A program made the position numbers and the translations under genes. Positions 1 through 11,493 of a DNA stretch of 64,000 nt are shown in pieces. Every line of letters begins with the position of its first letter. Position 1 is the stretch's first letter. Under the pieces are notes generated by a model. The model worked only from the letters and a program-made list of their open reading frames with translations. It searched no databases and was not told where the DNA came from. The DNA is taken from assembly GCA_902729315.2 (NCBI GenBank), contig LR746266.1:1956759-2020758 (forward strand), read 5' to 3'. Source of the stretch: Spirodela intermedia. Taxonomy: Eukaryota; Streptophyta; Magnoliopsida; Alismatales; Araceae.

Positions 1-892
1 AAGTTAAAATAAGTTGCACTGAGAAAACAGATGAAAAAAAGAAAAAAAAATCGCGTGGCGAAGAATCTACCAGCCTTGTTGAAGAGTTTTCGATTCTTCT
101 GCGGCCAGTAAAGCCCTTCGTCCCGCAAACACCAGCTGTAGTCCAGGTGGGAGAAATAGGAAAAGAAGGGGAAATAAAGAGTGTGTGTGTGAGAGAGAGA
201 GGGAGAGAAAGACCGAGAGATGCAGGTAGCGGCAGACACCGAACTCTTTCGTAAACCCCTAACCCCACTCTGATTTGAGGAAAGGGGAACCCGTCCCCTT
301 CATTGCCGCTAACGGACCCTCGATCTGGGCCGTTGATCCGCCGCGTGATCGACGCAGATCCGAATATCTGCCAGCGCCCATGACATCCTCCCCCACCTGC
401 GAGAGCGGATCCGAATAGTAAGCTCCATTTTACCCTATTGGGCCGCCTTAAGCGAGAGCTCCAATCTCGGCCTTTAATGGGTCGAACCTGAAAAGATAAT
501 AACCACAAAATCTTGTAAAAATACAATTAAATCAAATACATTATATTATGACGACCCGTTTAAAGCCCTGATTTTATTAGTTTTAAAATTTTATTCTATA
601 ACGTAAAATGATCACTGCACCCGTGAGTTTGATTTCCTTAGGTTTAAAAATTCTTCTGAAATTGTTATGATTTAGATAATCTGGTAATCTAATTCTATAA
701 TTCTGTTAAACTATTTAGGCTTTCAAAGCCAACACTTGTGACAAGTACTCGACAATTATTACTATGGTGCCTAATAAATAGAAGTGGTATAGATGAAATG
801 GATGTTATGTCCGGTGATATAGATTTAATTTCCGACTTTTTTCATGTTATTTCTATAGACCTTTAAGATAGATTTATTAACCTTCTCTCTCT

Positions 893-948
893 CTCTCGCT
901 CTCTCTCTATCTCTCTATCTATCTATCTATCTATCTGTCTCTCTCTCA
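893..948. repeat. CT/ATCT compound microsatellite
   Basis: A run of TCTC, then ATCT tetranucleotides, then TCTC again, seen directly. It is a simple repeat with no evident function. Confidence 0.9.
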
Positions 949-1288
949 TACGAACTCTGATCCCCAAAATTAAGAGATTATATGCGTTTTGGGACCCTCT
1001 TTTCTCACTGTGGAGAGAGACTCGATCCATACTGTTTGATGAGAAAGATCTCTTACTTCTCTTGGCTTGATGCTTCCGACGGTGGAAAAATACCATTTTT
1101 ACAACCTAAATTCCAAACTCATCAGTTTCTGTAAAGTGAAATATTTATTTATCTTCCAGAACTGAATCGAATCATGCAGATACATTCTCATTTAAGTGTG
1201 GACTTCCGTGGATGAACAGGTTAGCGAAGAAGTGGGGGGTGCCATTGCAAAGGTAGGCGCTGCTAAGCCGATGTCAACAAGACCCAGT

Positions 1289-1290
<2 letters not shown>

Positions 1291-1349
<59 letters not shown>
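1291..1349. repeat. (CT)n microsatellite
   Basis: About 29 uninterrupted CT units with one TTT break near the right end. On the minus strand it makes a false arginine-glutamate reading frame. Likely polymorphic in length. Confidence 0.97.
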
Positions 1350-1350
<1 letters not shown>

Positions 1351-1805
1351 CCACGCTCGTGCAAGCGCATAAGCTGATTTACACTGCATCAATATACTGT
1401 TGTGACGTAACATTATTATCTCATTAGTTTCGAGGACATACTGAAAAAAGCGTAATATGAGTAACAATGCTCAACTTCGATGGCTGTCAACTTGCACGAG
1501 TTCACCTTTGAAATAGTCCAAGTCCCAGACATCAGATGGATTAACAACTTAGATTGATGATGACTTCCAAATGGCACTTGCATGATTGTTTTCAAATCGA
1601 AGGGAACAAATTTGGCCAAATCAATGATGTGTGAACAAATTCAGGAAATAAATTCTTTGCAGCACCTAGTTGGTGTTCGAGTTGTGTTTCTTTATCAGGA
1701 GTTAGTAAGTCTTCCGTCTATTACGGTAAATTTCATCCGAGTTTACGACATGTTCATCTACTAAGAAGACTAATATTAAACTAGTGCAGAGAAACGGTAC
1801 TCTAC

Positions 1806-1835
1806 AAGAAGAAGAAGAAGAAGAAGAAGAAGAAA
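1806..1835. repeat. (GAA)n microsatellite
   Basis: About nine GAA/AGA units seen directly. It gives false poly-Glu and poly-Leu reading frames on the two strands. Confidence 0.95.
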
Positions 1836-2398
1836 ATAGTGAACCTCACGACTGCTGTTCAGTAGGAGATGGATATAAAGAACAAAGCAGACGAAAAACA
1901 GTGCCAACGACTCCAACTCAAAGAAAAAAGAAACTAAAATGGAGTTGCAGGAGAAAACATACACTTCATTTCAGAGAACATAGAGCTGAATCCAAAGCTT
2001 GCAAATGGAATAAGATGGAACATGCCTAGAAAGTTGGATCAACTCTCAGTTGCAAGCATTAAAGGCGTTCGCTTCTTCTGCTAAATTTTTACTATTTTCT
2101 TGACACCTCTTTGAATCTGGAATCTTCAGGAAAACACTTCAAAGCTTGCAGAATTTCATCAAACGGTTGTGAAGTGAAGCCTTGAATGCTTCTGACCTTG
2201 CATAAAAAGTTTCTCACCTCGGACATGAACAGAGATTCTAGTCAGCCTTGTATCTGTCCATTCTCTGCAAGGGACAGATTCGGTCAGGGAAGAAGACTTA
2301 CAGAATGGTGTGACTTTCCCACGTCTTGCACTTCTATATTCAGCCTCATGCTCTTTAACCTTTGAGTCCATGAATTGTTGTATGCCTCAGATGCTGGT

Positions 2399-3450
2399 TT
2401 TTCTTTGCATTGTCCTCTCCATTTGGTAGTTCTTGCTGGAGGCAAAAGAGTAGATCGCTCTAGAGCTACTGGAGAACGTCCTAAGGACGCACATAATGTC
2501 AATAAGTCTCTATCTGTTCTTGAGGATGCTATTTTTGCTCTACTGAAGGCAATTTCTCATGTACCCTTGATGAGCAGAAACTTTAAGTATTTCAAAAGTT
2601 ATTTGGGTACCTCCTAACTTTTGTTTCTGCTTTCAAGATGTTGTTGATGTTTATTTTATTTAGCATTTCATTCTTTAGCATTTTTTGCCTTTATTTCTGT
2701 ATTTTCTTTTTCAGGCGTTCAGGGAAAAACACTTGCTGCATATATAAATCCTGATGCAGAGCATATACTAAACTGTTAGCACCCTTAACATTGCCCAAAG
2801 AGTCTCTGGTGTTGATCTTGGCACCGCATGCTGTAACAAAGAGGGGAGGATTGTCAGAGAACTAATTGCCATGCTTCTTTGAATTTTTAACTCTAGCTAT
2901 ATTTATTTTATCAACTAATACTGATTTAGCACTGAATTAAATATTTTCAAAATTTTAGATGCTAATAAATACGGATTTATTAGTTTCTATTTGAGTTTCA
3001 CTCTAAATGTCATGTCTGTAGAAACTCCATCCATTAATCCTTTTCGTCCATATATATTATATGCTTGCAAGTAGCATCCCTGAAAAATATGATTGCTAAG
3101 ATTGATGAGGAGCTTGAATGGCTACAGGTGCTCAAGGATCTGGGAATCCAATCAACAATTGCGACATGTAGAAAGCATACGCATCTCTTTGAGGCACAAG
3201 ACTGCTGGTCAGGAAACCTACAGTGAACACGGATTGAACTCTTTCCATTGCTGATAATCTCTTAGGAGATGGTGACAGGCATTCTAAAGCTGGTTTTCTT
3301 TTGCTGCTGGGTTATTCTAAGTATCAAGAGGAAACAACTAGTGGACGGAAGCAGAATGAAATGAGATCTGAAGGATTTTTACCATAGATGGTGACACTGT
3401 GGAGAGATTAGATGACTTATCTCACAGTAGCCTTTCAATCTGCAGCGTTG
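2399..3450 (+). pseudogene. kinesin-14 (KIN-14) pseudogene fragment
   Basis: Three separated blocks match the C-terminal half of a kinesin motor and the adjoining KIN-14 coiled coil. Block 1 (about 2410-2617) gives LVVLAGGKRVDRSRATGERP and then NVNKSLSVLEDAIFALL. This is the switch II and helix alpha-4 region, but the family's DLAGSER has become VLAGGKR. Block 2 (2715-2882, after a TTTTTCAG acceptor) gives GKTLAAYINPDAEHILN, hits a stop, and continues in another frame as STLNIAQRVSGVDLGTACC and NKEGRIVREL. Block 3 (about 3071-3145) gives VASLKNMIAKIDEELEWLQV, the start of the neck or coiled-coil segment. Spacers with splice-like borders separate the blocks, so this is a decayed genomic copy, not a processed one. 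The P-loop half of the motor was not found upstream. The right limit is approximate. Homology is an inference from motif order. Confidence 0.8.
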
Positions 3451-4752
3451 TTAAGTTCACTCTAATCCGTGCAGTAGACATCAGACAAATTTTAGGCACT
3501 TGCCATGTGGTTCTCTAGCTTTGATAACCTTGACACCAGGTCTTGGGTCGAGCCCACTGGTGTCTCCAGCATAACTATTCTGTAATCCTCAGGAAGAAAT
3601 CATTCTCAATGAAAACATCCTATTCTAGACAAGGGAAAACACCCTGTTCTGGACAAAGAGAAGGTAGCATATCAGGTAATGTAGTGCGACTTCGCAAAGA
3701 GAAGAATCTGGACCCTTGGACCCAGAAAGATACAAGAGTGAGGTAAGAAACTAGGAAAGAGTAGTTGGCTCAAGGCTAGGCTGAACGAACCCTTAGCTCA
3801 CAAGTCAGAAAGCATTGAAGACAAAATGTATATGAACATTTGTATTTCTCATGAAAGTTAAATATTTCTTTTAGTTTACAAATTGATATGAGAAAATAAG
3901 ATAAACATGGAAGAACAAAATCTCATACAATAAAAGAGAGAATAGAAACCCATTCGTAGAGGTTTTGAAACAGAGAAAAAACCTGCAACTTGGATTTCTG
4001 TACTACAATGTACTATTGCTCAGCCCCCAAACCCATTTGGTAATCATTTTCAACCCAGGCACCCCCAAACGCCACCAAGAGGTAAACACCAACAGCCCCC
4101 TTCTGCACCTTCATCCACCTCCCTTTTGGCTCCGCACTCAATCTCATCAGTTAGGCCCCTTACCTTCCCTCTCGCTTACCAGTCTGGCAGTCCCCCCTTG
4201 TTTGAATATGAGTAGAGGTTGCATTTGCCAAGAATGCACACTTGCACTGGGACATTGGATCAGAAGAGAAGTTTTAAGGCCAACCATAGAGACGAGTCAT
4301 AGCTAACACAGAAATTAGAAAAGGGCACCCAAAAATATATGGGTTCTAGAACAAGTGAAATTAATGTAGCTCAAAATACAAGATGCATTATACATTGAAA
4401 TAAATAACATTCTTGGAAAGATAATTGAAATATTGGATATACAAATGAAATCATGTGGATCATAGCTCATTTTTTTCTTGTGAATGAAATATATAGAGTC
4501 GCTTCCCATCTGTCCAACTGAGTCTTTTAGATCCACTTGTTTGGTGAGATCAGTGGAGAGCTAACCACCATTTCGAATGGAAATATAACTCATAAATGAC
4601 ATTAAAAAGTAAACAACTTTTGATCCAGTAAGAGAGGTCATAGATGAAAGTAGCCAATGTATTCGGTGACTCAGAATGATGCCAACATATTGTACAAGCA
4701 ATCACTGGCTGGCTTTCATCCAAAACAATGGGAAAAAGAAAGTCTTAGTGCC
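3451..4752. other. intergenic, no recognised gene
   Basis: Short ORFs on both strands (for example 3543-3746 and 3965-4306 on +) show no recognisable domain or consistent codon use. The part next to 4752 should hold the 3' UTR of the minus-strand PPR gene. No clear transposon ends were seen. Confidence 0.5.
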
Positions 4753-6768
4753 CTATATGCTAACCACAACATTCTGCATAGAGTTCTTCTTCACCACTCC
4801 TCTGGAAGACAATTCATTTAGCAAATCCAAGGCCTCTTTAGCCATACCCTCATAAGCCAAACCTTCAATAAGAGTGGTGTATGTTGATTCAGTTGGCATA
4901 CAACCTCTAGAAACCATGTACGCAAAAAAGTCAATAGCACGATCTGTTTGACGGAGCTTACATAGACCAAGAATAATAGCATTGTATGTTATAGCATTGG
5001 CCCTGACACTCAGATTTTTCAGCTCATGGAAGATTCTGATCGCTTCTTCAATCTTGCCCTCTCTACTAAGTCCAGCAACAATTGAGGAATAAGTAATGAT
5101 ATCAGGTCGGAGTCTTTTCACTACCATCTCTTCCAAAAGTTCCAGTGCCGTCTCTGTTTTACCCACTTTTGATAGCCCATCGATGACTGTGTTATATGTG
5201 ATTAGCACAGGGGAACAGCCTTTGCTACCAAGCTGATGAAGCATCTCAACGGCAACCTCAACTTTTCCATCCTTGCACAGAGCAGTGAGCAAAGTGTTGT
5301 AAGTTACAATATCAGGGTAGCACCCTCTCGAAACCATTATTTCCAGGTATTCAATGGCCCTCTTCATCTTTTTCTCCTTGCAGAACCCATGAAGCAATGG
5401 GTTATAACTCAATGAATTGGGCGTGCACCCATATTCCGGCATCTTCTCCAACACACTGATTGCACGCCCCAGCAATCCTTTACGACACAAGAAGTTGATC
5501 AAGATGTTGAAGGTCACAACACTTGGTGAACACCTCTTCTGGACCATGTCCTCCAACAACTTCTCAGCATCCATCCATCTTCCCGTGCTGCACATGCTCC
5601 GCAGAACAATATTATGGCTAATGACATTAGGGTTGCACCCATAAGTGGGCATGTAGCTCAGAAATCTGATCGCTTCATCCACCCTCCCTTCCTTGCACAT
5701 GCCATTGATGAGGACATTGTAGGTGACCACATCTGGCTTACACCCTTTGCTCCTCATCTCATCAAGAAGTTTCATGGCTTGCCCCACTCCACTCTCCTTG
5801 CAAGTAGCTTCAATCAGAATCGTGTACGTGAAAACGTCGGGTAGGCATCCTCTCTGCAGCATTCCGTCGAGCACCTCCATCGCTCGCTCGAGTTTCCCCC
5901 TCTCACATAGGCTCTGAAAAATGGTATTGTACGTGACGACATCCGGAGCCACACTCATCCGATCCAAAACACGGAGAGCGTTATCTGTTTCTCCGAGTTT
6001 GCAGAAACCACTGATCATCACATTGTAGGTGATTACATCGGGAGACGCCCCCGATTCCTCAATTATCCGCAGGACACGCCCAGCCTTCCGCGTCTCGCCG
6101 AGCTTGCAGAACCCTCGGATGAGGCTGGTGCAGGGGATGATGTCCGGGATCTCCCCACGCCGGTACATTCCCTCCAGTAGCCTTAGGCCGTCATCCAGCT
6201 CTCCCTCCCGGACAAGGCGGTGCAGCCGCTCGTTGCTCTTCAGTCCCTCGATCCCGCGGAAGAATCGCCTGCTGCTGGCGCCACTGGAACGAGCGGTCAC
6301 CGCTTGATGTCGACTGTTGGAGCTGAGGGCGGGCTCAGCCACGGAGACTGCGGCAGCGCGATTCCTGCGGATCTTCCGCCTCCTCCCCCGCGGTCTCTCT
6401 GGTTTCCTCCCCGATTCACCCTCGGAGGACGTGACCGGAGCCAGACTGAAGTCTAGGCTTCCAGCACGGCCCCGGAAAGCGGAGCACCGATGAAACTTCC
6501 TGCTAAGGCTGAGGAACTGGTTCGAACCACTCGATATGACGGGGGCTGCGGACATGGAGACGGAGGAGGTCGAGGGCTTCGAGCTGCAGATTGCGCGCAA
6601 GTGGCGGCCACTGTAGCCCCCCCGCACTATAGGAAGAGCTCCATAGACGTCGTCATCTCCTCTAACGGCGGCGGCGGCGGCGGCGGCGCCTCTTCCGCCG
6701 CCCCCTCCGACGAAGCGGGCGCTAGGGAGGAAGGAGAAGCCACCTTGCTGCGACGATATCATCATCAT
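4753..6768 (-). CDS. P-class pentatricopeptide repeat protein (At1g09900-like)
   Basis: Intronless gene for 671 aa. From about residue 195 to the end there are 13 recognisable 35-residue PPR motifs plus a partial leading one. They have the usual P-class form, with VTYNxLIxGxCKxGK helices and GCxPD linkers, and no E, DYW or SMR domain is visible. The first 60 or so residues are rich in Ser, Ala, Gly and Arg and poor in acidic residues, as expected of an organelle transit peptide; an alanine/glycine run lies at 22-35. P-class PPR proteins bind single-stranded RNA one base per repeat and act in organelle RNA stability, splicing or translation. The overall form resembles Arabidopsis At1g09900. 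The second repeat is three residues short (ends MSVAPD). The ATG at 6768 is the first in frame; ATGs two and three follow at once. The gene is divergent from MOS2. The organelle and the RNA target are not known. Confidence 0.93.
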   Translation of the reverse strand: MMMISSQQGGFSFLPSARFVGGGGGRGAAAAAAAVRGDDDVYGALPIVRGGYSGRHLRAICSSKPSTSSVSMSAAPVISSGSNQFLSLSRKFHRCSAFRGRAGSLDFSLAPVTSSEGESGRKPERPRGRRRKIRRNRAAAVSVAEPALSSNSRHQAVTARSSGASSRRFFRGIEGLKSNERLHRLVREGELDDGLRLLEGMYRRGEIPDIIPCTSLIRGFCKLGETRKAGRVLRIIEESGASPDVITYNVMISGFCKLGETDNALRVLDRMSVAPDVVTYNTIFQSLCERGKLERAMEVLDGMLQRGCLPDVFTYTILIEATCKESGVGQAMKLLDEMRSKGCKPDVVTYNVLINGMCKEGRVDEAIRFLSYMPTYGCNPNVISHNIVLRSMCSTGRWMDAEKLLEDMVQKRCSPSVVTFNILINFLCRKGLLGRAISVLEKMPEYGCTPNSLSYNPLLHGFCKEKKMKRAIEYLEIMVSRGCYPDIVTYNTLLTALCKDGKVEVAVEMLHQLGSKGCSPVLITYNTVIDGLSKVGKTETALELLEEMVVKRLRPDIITYSSIVAGLSREGKIEEAIRIFHELKNLSVRANAITYNAIILGLCKLRQTDRAIDFFAYMVSRGCMPTESTYTTLIEGLAYEGMAKEALDLLNELSSRGVVKKNSMQNVVVSI

Positions 6769-7099
6769 TCATTCATGGTCTCTAGAAAAGAACAGGGATA
6801 GAAGAAGGCTCCTTTTAACCTACGCTTTTACCCTTGTCTACTTATCACGCTCGGATCAAAGAAGACGAGGGAGGGGTCTCGAGCGAACCCGCTTTTGGAG
6901 GACTATTTTCCTTAATTCATAAAATAAACTCACTATTTTAAGCGGAAAAAAAATTATCGGCCCTTACTAAAATAAAAAATTGTAAAAAAGACTCTCCTTT
7001 TGGGATATTTTAAGGAACGCGGTTTGTTGCTCTCGTCTTCATGTCTGAGTTCGAGTCCGGCCTCATTCGCCAGCGGCAGAGCGCCATCAGAGCTCCGCC
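6769..7099. promoter_or_regulatory. shared intergenic promoter region of PPR and MOS2
   Basis: Only 331 bp separates the two start codons, and the genes point away from each other. The middle (about 6900-6990) is AT-rich and both flanks are GC-richer. No strong TATA box is evident in either direction, as is common for housekeeping genes. Shared regulation is an inference from spacing. Confidence 0.6.
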
Positions 7100-8599
7100 A
7101 TGAAGCTCTCCTTCTCTCTGTCTTCTTCCAAATCCTCTTCCTCCACTCGTACCCTACCCACTGGAACCGGAAGGGATGGCGTCGGCGGGCAGCAGGAGCA
7201 CCCGGCGGCGTCCGGCAGGCTCGAATTCGTCACCGAATTCGACCCCAACTTAACCCTAGCCGCTGATTCTGCTGTCGCCGCATCAATCGCGCCCCTGGCC
7301 AACACCGATACATGGAGGGCCCCCAAGCGCATGAAGAATCTTCTCCCGCCGCCGTCATCCGATCTCGAATCGACCTCGGCAGCGGTTGCCACCCGTTTCG
7401 AGCTCGACACCTCCCAGACCGACTCCAGCAACGCCACCTACGGCCTTATTCTTCGTGGAGGCGGTGATGGCAGGGATAGAGGCGATCTTGGAATGGACAC
7501 CGATCCGGAAGTTGTGGGCGTCCGGCCGGAGCCTGCTCTCTCGGCGGAACAGAAGTTGCGGGAAGACATTGAGAAGCTACCAGAGGACCGTGGGTTCGAC
7601 GAGTTTGAGGACATCGCTGTGGAGGACTTCAGCAAGGCCCTCCTTGCGGGGTACGGATGGAAGGCCGGTCAGGGAGTTGGGAGGAACGCCAAAGAGGATA
7701 CCAAGGTGAGGGAATACCAGAGGTGGGCGGGCAATGGTGGGCTTGGGTTCAAACCCGAAGTGCCCGTGGAGAAGGGTCGGAAGAAGGGCCGTGATGACTT
7801 ACCCCCAGTTCCTCCACCGGCGAGCTCCCGCAGCTCTGGGTCCAGCGGAGTTGATAAGAAAAGTAAAATCGTCAGGGTCATTGCTGGAGAGCATGCCGGT
7901 ATGAAGGCTGAGGTTCTGCGGAGTTCGAGGCATTCCCTTGGATTGGTTGTTCTGCATCTACTAGGGGGCGGGTCGGAGGTGAGTGTTCCAGAAGAAGTGA
8001 TTGCTGAGTTGGGTTCAGTGGAGGAGAAGAGGTTCCTAAGGAAGCAGAAGGAGGCTGAGGATCGAGTAGGAAGGAGGAGTCATGGGAGAAGTACAGAAAA
8101 CGGGAAGGATGATAAAATGAAACGCAAGAGCAGTAATAAAGACAGAGACGAGAGAGCCAACAGTCGGGACGGTAAACACGACAGGAGTGAGAGTCGCCAA
8201 TCGAGCGAGGGCAGGAAAGAGGAGGGCCCGGTTCGCTGGCTTAGAAGTCACATCAGAGTTAGAGTTATCAGCGAAGATTTGAGGCGTGGGAAACTGTACT
8301 TGAAGAAGGGCAAAGTCGTGGATGTGGTTGGGCCGATGACCTGCGACTTATCAATGGATGAGAGTGGGGAGCTACTGCAGGGAGTAGATCAGGAGATGCT
8401 CGAAACTGTGTTGCCTAGGTCTGGAGGCCCTGTTCTTGTGCTGTTCGGGAGGCATAAAGGGTGTTTTGGGACGTTGATGGAGAAGGACTCAGAGAAGGAA
8501 ACAGCGGTTGTACGGGATGCTGATAGCCATGAACTGATCAAAGTTCGCCTGGAGCAGATTGCAGAGTACGTAGGGGATCCCAGCGTCCTTGGTTATTAA
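7100..8599 (+). CDS. MOS2: MOS2-like G-patch/KOW RNA-binding protein
   Basis: Intronless gene for 499 aa. The N-terminal 110 residues are Ser/Pro-rich with a conserved LEFVTEFDP segment. A G-patch lies at about 173-219 (FSKALLAGYGWKAGQGVG, then GNGGLGFKP). A first KOW motif follows at about 255-290 (VRVIAGEHAGMKAEV). Residues 320-375 are a basic and acidic Arg/Lys/Asp/Glu/Ser linker, probably nuclear-localising. Then comes the block typical of this family (WLRSHIRVRVISEDLRRGKL at 380-399), a second KOW at about 444-475 (LVLFGRHKGCFGTLMEKD), and a C-terminal tail. Arabidopsis MOS2 is a nuclear, intronless gene of similar length. It is needed for snc1-type innate immunity and for miRNA maturation by helping recruit pri-miRNAs. 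Domain order and length match well. The start is the first ATG after the promoter interval and begins the conserved N-terminal KLSFSLSSSK segment. Confidence 0.95.
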   Translation: MKLSFSLSSSKSSSSTRTLPTGTGRDGVGGQQEHPAASGRLEFVTEFDPNLTLAADSAVAASIAPLANTDTWRAPKRMKNLLPPPSSDLESTSAAVATRFELDTSQTDSSNATYGLILRGGGDGRDRGDLGMDTDPEVVGVRPEPALSAEQKLREDIEKLPEDRGFDEFEDIAVEDFSKALLAGYGWKAGQGVGRNAKEDTKVREYQRWAGNGGLGFKPEVPVEKGRKKGRDDLPPVPPPASSRSSGSSGVDKKSKIVRVIAGEHAGMKAEVLRSSRHSLGLVVLHLLGGGSEVSVPEEVIAELGSVEEKRFLRKQKEAEDRVGRRSHGRSTENGKDDKMKRKSSNKDRDERANSRDGKHDRSESRQSSEGRKEEGPVRWLRSHIRVRVISEDLRRGKLYLKKGKVVDVVGPMTCDLSMDESGELLQGVDQEMLETVLPRSGGPVLVLFGRHKGCFGTLMEKDSEKETAVVRDADSHELIKVRLEQIAEYVGDPSVLGY

Positions 8600-11493
8600 G
8601 TTCAGCGGGACTAGTTTCGAGGTTTGTGCTGCTTTCTTGCAAGACCTTTCACTGTACGCCTTGAAGCTACGTTTGACATTGAGGTAATTTTCGAATCTGG
8701 CTCATTCATAATTTTGGCCAAAATCGAAGCATTGACGATGATAAAATTACTTGTGGGAACTAATTTTCTATCAAAGCAAATGTGGCAGATAATTAGTTAT
8801 TCTATGGACATACATGATTATATATATAAACCTATGTTATCTTATCTGTTCAAGTGAAGCTTCCCAAAGCGTACCTGGATTGGTGGGAAAGATATTTAGG
8901 AAAATCTCTACCCCACATGTCATAAATATGTAGTGAGAACCCTCTGAACATGTAGACCCAACTTATTACAGACAAAGTGGCACAATTGAGCACATAAATA
9001 TCTCTGAAATTCTCCTGTAATGTTTTCCAGTATGGTGAAGTAGTCATGGTTATGAAGACGCTCCTCAGTAGCTATGCAAAAAAGATAAAACAGTCTTATT
9101 TATTTGTCTCAACAATAAAATGTTTCTTTCAGTGGTCTGCACGCTTTCAATGTGATATGCTTGAGTGCTCTTATGTTTTCCGTTTTTTTTTTAACATACA
9201 ATATGCGACCAACATGAGTCGAAGAGAAAAATCCCTTCAAATATTGGATGAGCGCACCACGGCCAAGAAGATGTTCAAGATGTCATAGCCTCCTTTGAAA
9301 TTTGCAGAGTGTTTTAAACTGAAATTGTTCAATATGGCATAGGCTTCACTTTCCTTCAGAGTTTTTGCTCTCCAGCTCCAAAATGCGATGATTTTGTGTT
9401 CTTGCGGACATCTCGAAAACGAAGTCAAAATTTTCACCGTGTCCCTATGAAAATTTGCACTAATTTAATCTGAAGATGCTTAGTAAGATTTTAACTCTTA
9501 TCCCTGTTCCTGCTTAGTGATTGCGAAATATATGGTAGTATCAACTTCAGATTCCCTGGCAAAATGAAGCATTCTATGGGATTAAGAAACTGAGAATCGA
9601 TCACCTGAGAATTAACAACACAGTGGAGATTGGACCTCTCAAAAGATTATTTTGTCGGATATAGAGAGTACATGCCGATTGAACTTGGGAAGGGAAAGTA
9701 ATGTACACTAGCATTGAAATGAAACAAAGACAACAAGGCAGAGAATGCGAAAATGGCTGGCTATCTTTATGGCCCCACATCTCATTGGATATCCCGAAAT
9801 GGCAAGAGAATAGACGGCAAGATGTAGATTTTGGGCAGACTTAAATTTACGTTTTTTTTCATTAACTATTTCTGATTTCTTATGGATCTCTCAGCAGGAT
9901 TGTAACCCAGATGAAGCTCTGGCCATTTGTAAGAGACAGAAAGAGAAATGATCTTGTAGGTTTTCCAATGAACTATTTGATTTGTTCCTAAAGCAGATGA
10001 TTATTCATTGGCATCCCTGGTTCGGTGGATGGAGGCGACATTGAAATTGATGGAGATCTAAAAATGCTTTTCGGGATTTGATCTGATTTTCTTTAGATTC
10101 GCTTAGTGTGACCAAAGGATCTCAAAAAGAATTGCCGAATCAATCTTTCTATCTAAGAGATGGTGACGCGGGACGAGTTGATGAAATACGTAAACTACCC
10201 TAGACAGATAATCTAGACCTCCTATATCAATCAATCCAAGAATTTAAGAGGGTTGACCAAGGTAAGATTGAGTGCAATCCTACGAGATTTTGAGCAAGTG
10301 AATTGACACGATTGATGAATTGTCAATGATTATAGTGCCCTATAGGTAATAAGTTGGTAAGATAGGAATCAAGAGGGTTCTCACATCTCACTAACAACCA
10401 ATTATGGAAAGAGAGGACCTGAATGAAAATGAGAGAGAAATAACTGCTAGAGAGAGAAAAGGATCGGACTATAATGCTAAAGAACATAATAATACTCCTT
10501 TGAGACTCTTCGAGTGGTTACTCGCTCCCTCGATCTTTTTCCTGCCTTCTTCTCTTCGCCCAATCTCTTTAGGTAACCTGCGTGCGTTTCAAGAGGACGA
10601 CAGGGGTCCTACTGAGCCGTGTCATTGAGCGCTTATGTCGGGAAATGTGTGTATTACGCAGATACCCACCAGATTCAAATGGTAGAGATGGTGGCAGCGG
10701 TAGACGGCGGTGGCACAGCGGCAGCGGCGGCAGTGGCGATGGGGGCGGGGGGGCAAACAACGGCAGCGAACGGCGGCGGTTGACGGGACAGACGTTGGCA
10801 GCAGTGGAGGATGAAGGCAATGGGATGCTGACGGGCGATGGACGACGGTGGGCGGATGAAGGCAGCAGCGGGCGGCGGTTTGCGATGGATAAGTGACCCT
10901 CATGGCCTCTCCTTGCGGAGCGAATCGAGGGAAACCTCAAACTTAATTTCTTCTTCTTATCTGCCTTGGTCTTGGATTACAAGGATATTTATAATCGTTG
11001 CGAAGTCAAACTAGGGAGATAACAAAAAGAAATTAATAATGAAGGAAATAGCTCTTAAATGAGCATGGGCCGGTGTGCTGTCAACACGGAGGTGCTGGCT
11101 TGCTTTGTTTTGATCCCCATCAGATAGTTGCACCAACTCAGGCCGCGTCAAACGCGCGGCGCTGTTGATTCTGGACTTGCAAAGAACCGGCCGGGTGCAG
11201 TGAAACTGAAGGGCATACTGTTATTGTAATGCCCCGTTATACATCATCGAGGTGTTGACTTTTCTTCGTCGAGAATCAGAGCCGAATATGTCTAGAGAAA
11301 TGGTCCCGGTTGATGACGACCAACGAGATTCCTAAAAATGGCGAGTCATGCAAGTCGTCATTGGATGCCCCATCCGACCCCCGTTTACCGTGAACTCAGA
11401 CGGCGACTGCCAGGTGACGCTCGGAGTGACGCATTCGCCACTTAGTTTAATACAAAAATGGGAAAAATCTTTGTCACGTTTCTGTCCCTACCC
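8600..11493. other. MOS2 3' region and long spacer
   Basis: The first few hundred bases should contain the MOS2 3' UTR. The rest is AT-rich with no convincing gene. Around 10560-10890 the composition turns sharply GC-rich (see the low-complexity entry). No LTR, tRNA or conserved domain was recognised. Confidence 0.5.
10680..10890. repeat. GGC/GGT-rich low-complexity tract
   Basis: Dense GGC, GGT and GCGG units, including a GGGGGCGGGGGGG run near 10740. It makes overlapping Gly/Ser-rich and Pro/Leu-rich ORFs on both strands (such as 10582-10896 +). Open frames on both strands at once point to skewed composition, not coding. Confidence 0.7.

Larger units (their letters stand above)
1..2398. 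other. gene-free left edge with microsatellites
   Basis: I see no convincing coding region here. The first 430 bases are GC-richer than what follows. Read on the minus strand they could be the 5' leader or promoter of a gene that runs off the left edge, but no reading frame confirms it. The rest is AT-rich and holds the CT, ATCT and GAA microsatellites listed separately. The ORFs that cross these repeats are low-complexity artefacts. Confidence 0.5.

Noticed and set aside
1192-1467. Minus-strand ORF with Arg-Glu repeats
   Set aside because: It is the translation of the (CT)n microsatellite, with no other coding signal.
5417-6801. Several plus-strand ORFs opposite the PPR gene
   Set aside because: Shadows of a repetitive, GC-rich coding strand; no start context or domain.
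10582-10940. Gly/Ser-rich ORF (+) and Pro/Leu-rich ORFs (-)
   Set aside because: Both strands are open at once over a GGC-rich low-complexity tract; composition explains it.
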